Shown piece after piece: positions 46,780 through 57,962 of a DNA stretch of 64,000 nucleotides. Source of the DNA: Crambe crambe (Eukaryota > Porifera > Demospongiae > Poecilosclerida > Crambeidae); the NCBI GenBank assembly GCA_963924555.1, contig OZ004596.1:6334139-6398138 (forward strand), given 5' to 3'. The notes below the pieces were generated by a model. It was not told the origin of the DNA. It ran no database searches and was given only the letters and a program-made list of their open reading frames with translations. The translations under genes and the position numbers were made by a program. Each line of letters starts with the position of its first letter. Within the stretch, counting starts at the first letter, position 1.

Positions 46780-49302
46780 GGAGAGAGGTCAATATTCACT
46801 TTCTCTCATTCTTGCAGTTGCCAGTATAACATTGAGATGCTGTTTGGGTGTTCCACTAAACACCCTCACAGAAACCATGTCAGAGAATATGGTAAGGACA
46901 CATTGTAGCTAGCTAGGGACTAGGTAACTAGGGACTTAGGTAGTAGCTAGGGACTTAGGTAGCTATGGACTTAGGTAGCTATGTGTGATTGACATGTGAC
47001 TGACTTCATTACAGCCTCTGAATTTGCTGATGGAGAGTCGTGGGGCTACCGCAAGTTCTATGAACTATCTCGCTTGGTACGATTATCAAATCATCCAACT
47101 CACTAATGCTAACACTTCATCTTAATCTCTACAGCATGAAGATGGGTTCTTGAAAGATGACACACTGATTCTCAAGTTCTCTGTCAGACCTCCAACTTAC
47201 CACCAGAAGTTCTTGGACCACTCAATGTGAGTAATACCAGACGTGATAGCATAACCAGTTCATCCTCTTGTCTCTCCAGCTATTTGGAGAAAGTTGTGAA
47301 GGAAAGGGACGCTCTAAAACAGCAGCTGGAAGCTGCTAAGCAACAGATTTCTTCACTGAAGAGTGAATGCAAGGTGTTGCTAGCTGGTGAGTTAGTGGAT
47401 GTGTAGCATGAGGCTAAGCTGTTCAGGTGCGGTCATTCATTGGTATAGATCGACCACGACATACTTCCAACAGCCGCACCATGCCAAGTCAGCATGAAAA
47501 CCGCACTCCTCTCACCATGCACTCATCCCAGCAGCACATTCCACGCCACTCCCACCATAACTCCTCCCATCACTCCTCCCATCAAAATAGAAAGGAGAGA
47601 TCATCTCACTTTAATCAAGATGAAGGACGCATGAGGAGTGGCATGTCCCATCCCTTTTCCCACCATCCTAGCCCCTCCCACAACCCCATTCATTCCCATT
47701 CCAGTCCTAAACGCTCTCCCTTCCACCACCATAGTGACAGCCGAGTTCGCCATGGCGATAGGAGGATGATTCCAGGAGGAGAGAACCTGATGTCGTCTTC
47801 CCATATGGCTCTGGACCGACGTATGTCCAATGAGGATTCGACCTCTGACCTTCGGAAATCAACAGAAGAGCGAAGGCAGTCAGCGGATGTGGCTCTGTTG
47901 TACAGTCGAGATCAAGACCTCCTAGCACCTCACGAACAGCAACTGTTCCAGAACAGCCCCAAGCACCAATCAAACACCCAACCCAATTCTGAAGTGCTCA
48001 CTACAAAGTTTAAATCCAGCAACAGCACAGAAGACTTGGAATTAGGATTCTCCCAGCAGTGTGATGAAGGAACCATCAACCCTTCCGACATCATCATCAC
48101 ACTTGATGAGGAGGAGGAGAAAAACAAGTCCACATCTTCAAGTTCCACTTTGATCGATGATGAAAGTCCACCACAAGAAGTGCAGATGAAGCAGCAGTTA
48201 AAGCAAAAAAAGCAACATCTCAAGCACAAACAGCAAGAGTTGAGCCAAGAGCCATTTGAAGACGAATTGCTTTCTCTCTCCAGCCTTCCAGGACATGGAA
48301 CAGTCCCACTCTCCAATTATCCATCTTACTATGACTCTTCCAGTTATTTCGGAGAGCACCAGGAATCTTTTCCACATACGTCATCTTCCAAGACCAAGCA
48401 TGACCAGAACCAATCGCATCTCTCTCAACCCACCTTCCCCTCCCCTCCAAAGCACCGACATGGCAAGTCCCTGACAGACCTGACCGGCAGCAATCCAAAC
48501 CTCTCCTATTCCCAGCAGTTTCTCTCTCAGTCCGTGGCCGACTTCCAGCACATGCAACAGCAGCAAGAGATGCACCATTATTCAGACTCATCCCACCATG
48601 AGAACAGACGCTTCCATGAGCACCGCTACAGGCCCTCCCAGAGCAAACTGCCTCGGATGTCCAGTGACTCTCACCTCAACAGGCCACTGATACCAGGACT
48701 CCAAGTCTCCATCATCTCTGCTCTCAGTGAAGTCCAGGAAGAAGGAGAGCAGAAGAAACAGGCCAGAGAGAGGAAGACATCTCCTCACCAGCAGACACAC
48801 ATGAGCTCACAAGGGCATTCACAGTCCCAGAAACATAGCACACCTCCGCACAAAGGCAAGGGAAAGCAGCTGCAAACTAAACACTTAAAAGCTACCGTGG
48901 TCAGCAGCAGTGACGATAAGACTGGACAGAGAACCTCGCCTTGTGAGAAGAGGTATTAGTCCCAGATGTAGTTATGGTACAATCATGACTTTATGGTGGT
49001 CTTTATATCGTAGGAGGCCAGAGTCCAAAGGCAACCCCAAGTCATCTCCCTCCAAGATAAGAAGTCACTCTAGTGACTCTCAAGTGCAGTCCTCTAGCTC
49101 AATGGCTGCAGTCCTCCCTGTTGAAGCTGCTGCAACCACAGATGGAGGAAGAAGGGAAGAAGATGATAGTGGGAGTGGCCATGAAACAGGAGATAGCCGT
49201 AACACAGAGCACATCACCATTCCAACATCGAGGCTCAGCTCCAAAGTCAAGACCAAGAGCAACAGCACCTCCTCCCTCAACAACCTCAGCCAAATACTAT
49301 GA
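43059..49302 (+). CDS. TRIM37: TRIM37 E3 ubiquitin ligase
   Basis: Order: RING, B-box, coiled coil, MATH, long disordered tail, as in TRIM37. Exon 1 (43059-43091, [11 protein letters not shown]) is followed by a 1.5-kb intron. The RING (from 44635) reads [20 protein letters not shown]...C, the family pattern with CPHC. The B-box (45.63-45.73 kb) includes [16 protein letters not shown]. Coiled-coil exons run at 45.84-46.3 kb. The MATH domain starts near LIWRLKVYP (46.53 kb) and continues to RPPTYHQKF (47.19 kb). The tail of about 600 residues is His/Ser/Gln-rich ([14 protein letters not shown]) and ends NNLSQIL. Animal TRIM37 acts in ubiquitylation at centrosomes, peroxisomes and chromatin. 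The large exon 47.4-48.96 kb is low complexity and less conserved. Confidence 0.92.
43876..44180. repeat. 15-bp minisatellite in TRIM37 intron 1
   Basis: About 20 copies of GGACCTCTTTAATCA, with CCACTTT variants, in perfect 15-bp register. Because 15 is divisible by three it is open on both strands, but it lies inside an intron and has no coding context. Confidence 0.9.
46684..46774 (+). repeat. (CT)n microsatellite starting at a TRIM37 splice donor
   Basis: The donor AAG-GTGAGT at 46680 is followed at once by about 45 CT dinucleotides; the acceptor comes about 45 bp later. Confidence 0.9.
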
Positions 49303-49555
49303 AGAGTATTCACAACTTAATCATATTATATATTTTTACTTGATATTTTTAAAACTTATTTATTTATGAGTGTTGCATGAAAATGTGTGTCATTTATATC
49401 AATTTTTATGTCATGTACACCACCAACCAGATATTTGTTCAGTAAAATTACGCGCTGTGAATATCGAATCTGATTATGATGAAATCGTGTTTGTTCTCCA
49501 ACGAAGGGGTGGGGCACCGTAGAAGAGGGTGGGGCACGATTTTGCAGAACTAAGC

Positions 49556-52500
49556 ATGGGGAAGTCACGAAAGAAAGATAAAAGTAGTGGGAGCAAACTT
49601 GGACGTCTAGTAAGATTTACTAAGCGAGCTAGGTCTTAGTTTATCACATTTTTTTTTCCAGTTTGGTCGGAGCCAGAAGTCAAGTGTGCAAATCAAGCAG
49701 CCAGAGTTTGGTGATGGCCAACAAGATACCTACAGAGGTTAGGAATCAGTCAGTGTGTCAGGCACAAGTAGCTAGATACATCAAAGGGAAATACAGTGTC
49801 TTCAAGGTGGTATACTTTTGTTGCTGTTTTCTCTGTGTAGCTATTGGTCGAATCAACACACGCCACTTGCTGAGTAGTCAGTCATGGGACATCAAGGTAC
49901 TATCATGAATGCAGCAGAGAACTGTTTAGATCAGCTTGACTCAATTCTATGCAGTACTTGGGGGTTATACCTGATGTGAAGGACTGGCAGTGTCCTGAAT
50001 CAAGAACTGACTTTCTGCAGCTCATAGATCAGGCACAGGTAACTTGAAAATTGCAGGTACAATGAAATGCAGGCATCATGGTTGCCCTTTTCCTCTATTG
50101 CAGATGAGAGGTCAGATTATGTGGGTCTCATCAACTCCAAAATTGCTTCACATTTCCCCTCGTTGGCTTGTTATAACTGATGAACACAAGAAGGTAACTG
50201 AACAGCCACTAGGATTGTATCTCATAAATAATATCCCATTTTAGGTGACATACACTGAGATTCTGATAGCTTCACTTGGTAGCCTTTCTTATGCTGAAGA
50301 TGAGAATCGTCATATTTTAGGGATCAAAACGACCCAACCAGCAACAGTAGCAGGCTCCACCCTCAGTGGAGGAGATTTAGCGAAGCAAGCTGAAACCAAG
50401 GGGAGATTCTGCTGTCATGTGATAGAGTGTGATAGTGAGGTAAAATATTTTGGAACTCCAAGAGGATGTATGTATGTATATATGTATGTATGTAGGTTGT
50501 GGTGCGTCAGATCTGTACCATGGTTAGTGAATACTTTCGTGGGCTTATGATGCAAAAAGAAACTGAAGAGCAGCAGAGACATGAAGCTGAACAGCAACAA
50601 GTCAAAACCAAGATGCTCAAACGTTTATCTGCAGCTGAGCCCCCAAAATCTGAGAAAACTTCCCGTTCAACTTCACGAAAAGCATCACAGCAAATGGAAA
50701 TGAATGCAGGTTCTCAAAGTACCGGAATCACAGTTTCCTTGGACACAGCACTCCATCCTTCATCAGGGAAACTAGATTCGGAGGAAAAAGATAGGTCTGG
50801 AAAACCACACCCTCTGATTAATGAAGAAAATAGTGTCATGGCAGAAATTGGTCGGCAATTCTCGGCTATTACCAAGGAGCCTTCACATCGCCACAGAGGA
50901 AGGAATGTTGCCAGAGGACCTAATGTAAAGAGACTCAGTGTTGAGTCCCCAAGAGGAAAACATGCTCGCAGAGAATCAGAGGATTCCAATGCTGAGCTGT
51001 TGCCTCCAATGGTGGTGGATAAGGTAGCTTGGCATGATGGAAATGTGGTCACTCAAGAGCTTGCAGACACAACTGGAATCAAGGTCACTGAAAAGACTGA
51101 CTATTTGGTTCCCAAGCGCAGCCAACGCCCTGCTCTTCAGGCATTGGTGCAAGCTCCACCACCAGCTGTCCCCATGGAGGGAGTCACAAAGGCTTCCATT
51201 GCTGAAAGTCCTCCTAAGAATGGAGTGCTACGAACAAGTCTCCTTCTAGAGACAATGGAAGAAGGAGAAAAAGAAACACGAATTGATGGAGATGGTAAAG
51301 AGGCCATCTTGGTGCAAACAACCATGGGAGAAAAGGAGACTGCTATTGTTGGTATGCAAGGAAATGCCATGCTCCTACCTGCCAATCAGTTGAGCAAATA
51401 TGAAGCAACTGAACAGAAAGAAGAAGAAAACCTGCCACTGTCACCTCCTCCTCCTCCTCCTCCACCACCACCACCACCACCACCACCACAGAGTTCACCA
51501 CCACCACCGCCACCACCTCCTCCACCTCCACCCGAACCTGTAAAACCAGAAAGAAAGCCATGGCCAAGTAAGTCGATTTATCTGTACCACTATTATTATG
51601 GCACTGCCATAATTACTCTCGGCTTTTTCTGTAGTTTTGATTGAGATTGATGGAGTTCCTAAAGATCCTAAACAGAGATCTTTCCTGGAAAAAGCCTCTA
51701 AGGCTCTAGGAGACATTGAATACCGACAGTTCCGGCAAAATTGGTTGGATTATCAGAAGTGTAAGACTGATGTCGTGCAGTTCTTCAAAAAAATCAAACT
51801 TCTTTTCAGAGGTTCAAGGTAGCTGAGCTAGCTAAAGCTATATAACCAGTACTTACTCTGCGATCTGTTGATAGAGCTGAACTCAGAGAAGGTGCAAAGG
51901 TGCTCTTGGATCCTCTGGATTATGAAAACTTTGATGATCTTTTAGCTGGTAAAGAAGTCGAGTCAGGACCTTCAAAATGTGAGCTCCATAGAGTTAATGT
52001 AGCAATGGCTAATATGAACTTAAATATTTTTCCAGTGAAAACATCACTGGGTTCTTCACTTGATGCAAATTCTGATCCTGCACCAGCTCCTAAACCTCTT
52101 GCCAAAAGCTCAGGCCCTCCACGCTTATCACTCAACATCAATCCAGTTTCTCCTCCAGCTGTTCCTTCAAAGCCCCTGCCTGTGTCAAAAACCGGGGGAC
52201 TTGGAAACCGACTCATGATGTTTGAGCAGTTGGGTTCCAATTCCAACAGCACACAGGATGATCGTACAGACATGCCCAAACCAGGATCCATCGCCAGACT
52301 CATCCATGCCAGAGAAGGAGGAGAAGTGAACCCTCCCTCTCCAGAGGAACGTCCCAAGAAAGGTGCCTTTCTCTCTAAAATTGCTGCCTTTGAAGGAAAC
52401 TCTGTTGACCAGCGTGATGCTGCTAACGATAGATATGGTGAAGGAAGACAGCAGCATTCTGAAGAGGTTCACAAAGGGAGATGGGGAAGACATGATGACT

Positions 52501-55199
52501 CTAGTGAGAAATGGCATGATGATGAACGACATGAGCGACATGGAAGACATGATCACTCTGGTGAGAAGCGAGGGAGACATGGTAGGAGGGATGATTCTGA
52601 TGACAGACGAGGGAGACGTGGCAGGAGGGATGATTCCAATGACAGACGAGGGAGGAAGAGGGACTCTAGTGATAGACGAAGGAGACATGGAAGGAGGGAT
52701 GATTCAAGTGAGGAGAGGAATAGAAGATCCAGAAAGGATCATCATAAAAAATCTGCCGAAAAAGACTTAAGAAAGAAAAAATCAATGGATAGAAAGAAAA
52801 AGGAAGATCCGACCGGATTGCAAGGAATTCTTGACGCAGGCAGTGCTCTCATTAATCCATCTCAAACTGATGACACCATCCAAGCTCTTACTGAACTACT
52901 TGGAAATGACAGCACTGACTACCTCCACTTGACCAACCAGTTTCTTCAAGAACAAGATGATATGGCACTAACCATCAAGGACATACAACCACAGGACACA
53001 ACAGCTCAAGAATCTAAACCAGAGCATGTGACCAAGACCCCCAAAGCTGAAGTATCTCAGCATGTGGTCCAAGTTCCATCCCCGGCACACGAGGTTCAAC
53101 CACTACAAGCCCAGCAAGTACCTCAAGTGATACACGTCCAGCAGGAACCCCAGCCAACACCTGTGCAGTACGTCCAGCAGGTTCCAGCTACCACTCAATA
53201 TGTCCAGCAAACCCAGCCTATCCAGTATGTCCAGCAGGCACCACCAACACAATATGTCCAGCAGGCCCAACCAGTGCAATATGCTCAGCAGGCCCAACCT
53301 GTGCTGCAGTATGTTCAGCAGCAGCCAACCCAGTATGCACAACAAGCCCAATATATCCAACAAGCCCAGCCAAACCAGTATGTGCAACAAGCCCAACCAG
53401 AGCAAACCCAGTCAAACCAGTATGTGCAGCAAGCCCAACCAGAGCAATATATCCAACAGGTCCAGTCTGGTTATGTGGAGCAAACCTTCACTCAGGTCCA
53501 ACCAACACAAACTGGCCCCATTCACTCAACTCAAAATACTATACCAGCTCCCTCACAAACAGAAGTTACCATGGTAACATCAGGTCAACAAGAGCCTGCT
53601 CCAGCACGGCCTCAACACTTGCCCATGGCCATCACTACTCATCCTCCCCACCAAGAAGAACGAATGGCACAGCCAAACTTTGATGATTCTGCTCTGGACT
53701 TGGATGAAAGCAATGTAATAACACGCTTTAGTGATGAGTCAGGAGATGAAACACAACCACCTCCACCTCCACCTACCCAGCAAGGAACGACACCTTCTCA
53801 ACCTCCCATAAACACAGCTCCTATTCCTCCACCACCTCCTCCCCCACCACTTCCTCCCCCTCCATCTCATTCCCCTGCTCCTCCTCCTTCACCCCCTCCT
53901 CCACCTCCTCCACCTCCTCCAGCTAACGAAAGTGCCTCTCCAGAAAGAGATGGACTATTGACTCAGATCAAGGAAGGAAAAGAACTTAGAAAATCTTCAG
54001 ATCGAAAACTCAATCCTCGTCCTGATACAGTTGGAACACCCAGAGATGAATTATTAGCTCAGATCAAAGGAGGGAAAGAACTTAAAAAGACTTCAGATCG
54101 TGTACCTGATCCACTGAAACCTGTACCAAAAAAAGGAGATGTATTTGCTGAAATCAGGTCTGGAAAACAGCTGAAAAAGGTAGCCGGGGGTGAAAAGAGT
54201 CTACATAGGAAGAAAGAAGGTCGACTAGGAAGAGTGATCGAGAGTAGAAGAGATGAAGAGAGGCACCACAAAGATAGGTATCATGGTCGGAGAGATGACA
54301 GTGAGGATGAAGGATGGGATTCTGAAGATGATAGAAGGCATAGGAAGGAAGACAAGGATCGAAGGAGAAGAGATCGAAGGAGGGAAGATGAAAGGGATCG
54401 AAGGAGGGAAGATGAAAGGGATCAAAGGAGGGAAGATGAAAGGGATCGAAGGAGGGAAGATGAAAGGGATAGAGATCGAAGGAGGGAAAGGGACAGAGAT
54501 CGAAGGAGGGAAAAGGACAGAGATCGAAAGAGGGAAGAAGACAGAGATCGAAGGAGGGATGAAGGTGAGAGAGAGGGTGAGAGGAAAAAGAGAGGGGATA
54601 AAAGAGATCAAAAGGGAGATGGCAGAAAACGTGAGGATAAAAGAGATTCTGGGAAGGAGGACAAGAGGGATGAAAGAAGAGAAGATGACAGACAAGCTAG
54701 AAGAAGAGAAGATACTGATGAAGATTACTACTCTGGAAACGAGGCAAAGAGTGCGAGTAAGAGAAAACCTGTAGAAAAGTTAATCAAGAGAGCACCTCAT
54801 GTTAAAGCCAAAGCAGAGCCTGAGGTGCCAGCTTGGAAGGCAGCATTGCTCAAACGCAAAGAGAAAGAAGGGTCTGCAGCGACACAGGAGCCTTCAGCAG
54901 AAAACCCTGCAGATGAGAACACAGACGGTCTGCCTTCATGGAAGGCAGCACTCCTCAAAAAGAAGAAAAATGAAGCTCAGAAGGAGCTGGATGATAAACT
55001 AGCACAGGAGCAAGCTCGCTATGGCCACCTTCCAGAATGGAAGAAGAAACTGGTCAAGCAGAAGAATGTGGAGAAAGCCATTGTAGCTCAAGCTGAGAAA
55101 GAAAAGCAACAAGCATTCCTAGAGAAGAAAGCAGAGATAGCAGCCATGCCGGAATGGAAGAGAAAGCTCTATCTAGAAAAGAACCCCCAGTACAAGTAA
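49556..55199 (+). CDS. PTB-domain protein with three WH2 motifs and PxWK motifs (candidate actin regulator)
   Basis: Nine exons (49556-49609, 49662-49737, 49841-49896, 49955-50038, 50104-50193, 50245-50439, 50496-51567, 51635-51818, 51875-55199) join in frame to 1,711 residues. Residues about 60-195 resemble a PTB/PID fold (SWDIKYLGVIP, PRWLVITDE, FCCHVIECDSE). A proline run (about 500-533) precedes an unassigned helical module (about 543-650, IEYRQFRQNWLDYQKCK). Then come RRDDS-type charged repeats, a QYVQQAQP array and a second proline run (about 1231-1290). Three WH2 actin-binding motifs lie at about 1297, 1328 and 1359 (LLTQIKEGKELRK, LLAQIKGGKELKK, VFAEIRSGKQLKK). An R/D/E coiled region and four PxWK motifs (PAWKAALLK, PSWKAALLK, PEWKKKLVK, PEWKRKLYL) end the protein. 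Closely spaced WH2 motifs next to poly-Pro suggest actin nucleation or sequestration. I know no named family with this whole order. Confidence 0.85.
53150..53475 (+). repeat. Coding repeat array QYVQQAQP
   Basis: About a dozen degenerate in-frame copies of an 8-residue unit (Q-Y-V-Q-Q-A-Q-P) within the last exon of the PTB/WH2 gene. It is glutamine-rich and probably disordered. Confidence 0.8.
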
Positions 55200-55332
55200 C
55201 AAACGAGTTAGCGAATTCTTTCATGGTTTCATGCAACTATTTATTATGCAGTGTTTCTTTATTAATGTAACCCTTTTATAGTCAACTTTTGACCCTTAAA
55301 CTACCAAAGCTAAACTTCAACTTTTGATTAAA

Positions 55333-57785
55333 TTATTTTTTCTTGCGAGATTTTCTAGAAGGTGTGTTTGAGGCAGAAGGAAGAAGTACTTGTCCTTCCT
55401 GGAGTTCCTGTTTAGTGCTATCTGGACTCTCCTCCACTTTCTTCTGGGTCTCTAAGTAGAACATCAAGTCTCTCACTTGCTCCTGGAGCTCTTTCATTTC
55501 TTGTTCCTTCTGCTGAATGGTAAGGTCTATTTTCTTTTCCAGAGTCTCTACACGATCTCTCCATAACTTCTGATTGGTGGACAGACATTTATTCATCTGA
55601 GAGAAAAAGAGGAGTGAATATCCCACTCTATAGTTATCATTATACTACTACTACTACTGTACTTGCCTCTTTCTCCTCCTTGAGTTCAGCCGTCAATTTG
55701 GCCAGTTTTGTTTGCTGTTGACTTATTTTCTTTTCACTGGCTTTCTTCTCTTTCTCCAATTGATTCACTTTCCCTTCCAACTGCTCCTTCATACAGACAG
55801 CTACTCGACATCGAGTCTCTACTATATGCAACTGTAACCATGGAAATAGTATCAGGCATAATCTTGATATTGATGGATAACTGACCTGATCTGTAAGGTC
55901 CTTCTCAATGTGTGCCATTTTTTCTTCGAAAAATTGGCGTTGGGACTCTAATTGGCTGCTCAGCAGGTATGAATACTAAACACAGAGAAGTCAATATAGC
56001 CATTGAGTTAAAGTTGTTATAAAGTCATACTTCCAGTTGTAGGGAATCCATTTTCTCTTCACTGAGTAAGGATCTCCCTTCCCCGGCCACCTCCACCAAT
56101 TTTCCATCGCCTTTGTTCTGTACCAGTCGATGGACATAGTTATCTGAGGAAGCAGTTATGGTTCTTATGGACAGATGAAAGAGCATGGAATGTGATCACA
56201 TACCACCAATGTAGTCCCAAACACGTTGCGTCTTCCCCAACTGCATCGAAAAGGTGTGTTGTGTTTCCAGAAAGTGTCTGTCAAGCAAGAGCAAGTTCAA
56301 AGGTCAGCTTGCAGTGGAAGTGAGTTGTCACTTACGTGTTAGCATGGCCACCTACATATCTCCCACATCCAATGTTGCCACAGATCAGGCAGATCCACAA
56401 ATCCTAAGGAGAAGGGTAAAGAAAGAACATAAGTACTGCTAAGATGAACTATGCCCACCTCCTTAGAGTCACATGAAGAGCATGTATTGTCCTCACCACA
56501 GGACGACTCAGGGGTTTGAGTGTAGCGACAGATAGGGCACCTGTATCCATAGTAACAATGAGGAAAGGGAGGAGGAGGAGATGGACTCACGTGGAATCTT
56601 CCCAGCGTGTGAGACAGTGCATGTGAAAGGAGTGGTTACACAAAATGGTTAGTATTGAATCATCCTGAAGCGAAGGAAAGAGGTCATGTCACTAGTCTAG
56701 GAAAGTTTTTTGCACTTAGGTACCAATCTTTCCAAGCAAACAGGACATGAAGGGAGCTCAGTCAGGTTGGGAGAAGGTAAGGAAGCTCCTTGTGAAGTCT
56801 TCATCACTTCCACTCTCAATACAAAGACAAGTTGACACTTGGTGGGTTCAATGGAGTTGAAAGCACGCCCATTATAATCTGTGTAGAACTGTCCTGCTGA
56901 AGTCTAATGGCCAAACAGTTAGGTTTTAGATATAGTTACAAATAGCTATGACCTTGTCTTTAAAGGTAATGAGGAGCATGTATTGGTTGGGGGTCGAGTC
57001 TCGGATCACACGCAGACCAGTTATAGTTGATCTGAATAGGCAGGAATTATGGATGGTTACAGCTTCACATGAAGCACAGCATACACATACAAGACAGGAG
57101 ATAGGAACTCTAACATGTCACTGAGTTCTTGGTGAGCTGGAATACATAAGGCACAGATGATTTCACTGCTGGGGTGTGTCCTCTCCATCAATGATCCTGT
57201 CCTAGAGATGACGAGGCTCACTTTGGATACATAAGGGAGCAGAGGTGCATTACTTATACTCACATGGGTTTGTAGAGATGCAATATCCCTTTGGTGACTT
57301 CCACTGAAGGGATCCCGGAAAAGAAAGCAAGTCTTTCTCTTGTTCCGTCTGGTTGTGAAGACGAGTGCTCTACTAGAGAAGGAGGTAGTGTCAGTTTACC
57401 ATCTGGATAAAAATAGAGAGAATCGTTATCTTCATAGTGGAGTGATGCACTACACTCACCACTGCAGGCAGAGGCATATGTCTCTATTTTTATATCATGT
57501 GTTTTTCGCTGTCCAATGGATCCCAGTGGTGGCGGAGAATGCTGGTCAGGGGAATCTGTGCCACATCAATAATAGGCATGAACTACTCAGTAAGATACCC
57601 ATAGATACATCTATGGAATACCTAGTACCTTGTGCTGCCATTTTGTAATTGTATACCAAGTCTGCAGAACACTCAGGTAAGGTGCAAAGGTCATCCACTT
57701 CCAATCTTAAGACTACAATATCTGGAAGAGTGTCTTCAGCAGCAGTGCTGATGGCATTAGTGGGCTCTATGCTTGCCATAAACAT
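55333..57785 (-). CDS. BRAP: BRCA1-associated protein (BRAP/IMP), RING E3 ligase
   Basis: Order: N-terminal segment, BRAP2-type RRM-like domain ([20 protein letters not shown], 57.27-57.33 kb), RING ([11 protein letters not shown] to [14 protein letters not shown], 56.5-56.75 kb), UBP-type zinc finger ([20 protein letters not shown], 56.35-56.4 kb), [14 protein letters not shown], and a coiled coil ending [17 protein letters not shown] and a basic SRKSRKKK tail. These match animal BRAP in order and spacing. The family binds Ras, ubiquitylates itself and limits KSR-MAPK signalling in the cytoplasm. The start is uncertain: Met at 57785 or 57779 is likely, but the frame stays open to another Met at 57833. 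It is convergent with the PTB/WH2 gene and divergent from the severin gene. Confidence 0.93.
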
Positions 57786-57962
57786 TGACATGCCATAATA
57801 CAGATGGCCCAACCTCCCATGCCAAACCCACACCTAATGCGCCTGCGTATTACGAGTTTGGACGAGCTATTACCATATTTGGCAGTGTTGTGGTCATACA
57901 AGAATTGAGGTTTGCAGCAAGCTCTCAGTTGTATCGCATCCGAGCAGAAGTGGAACACAGTC
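57786..57962. promoter_or_regulatory. Putative bidirectional promoter, BRAP / severin-like gene
   Basis: About 177 bp between divergent start codons. No strong motif was recognised; the call rests on geometry. Confidence 0.4.

Noticed and set aside
46679..46912. Poly-Leu-Ser frame
   Set aside because: Translation of the CT microsatellite after a TRIM37 donor.
49738..49840. Possible extra exon coding RYIKGKYSVFK in the PTB gene
   Set aside because: Including it breaks the reading frame at the next junction; joining 49737 directly to 49841 keeps frame and gives a good PTB start.
54253..54774. 173-codon frame rich in Gly, Lys and Met on +, and a Pro/Ile-rich frame opposite
   Set aside because: Shadow of the R/D/E-rich coding repeat of the PTB/WH2 gene in other frames.
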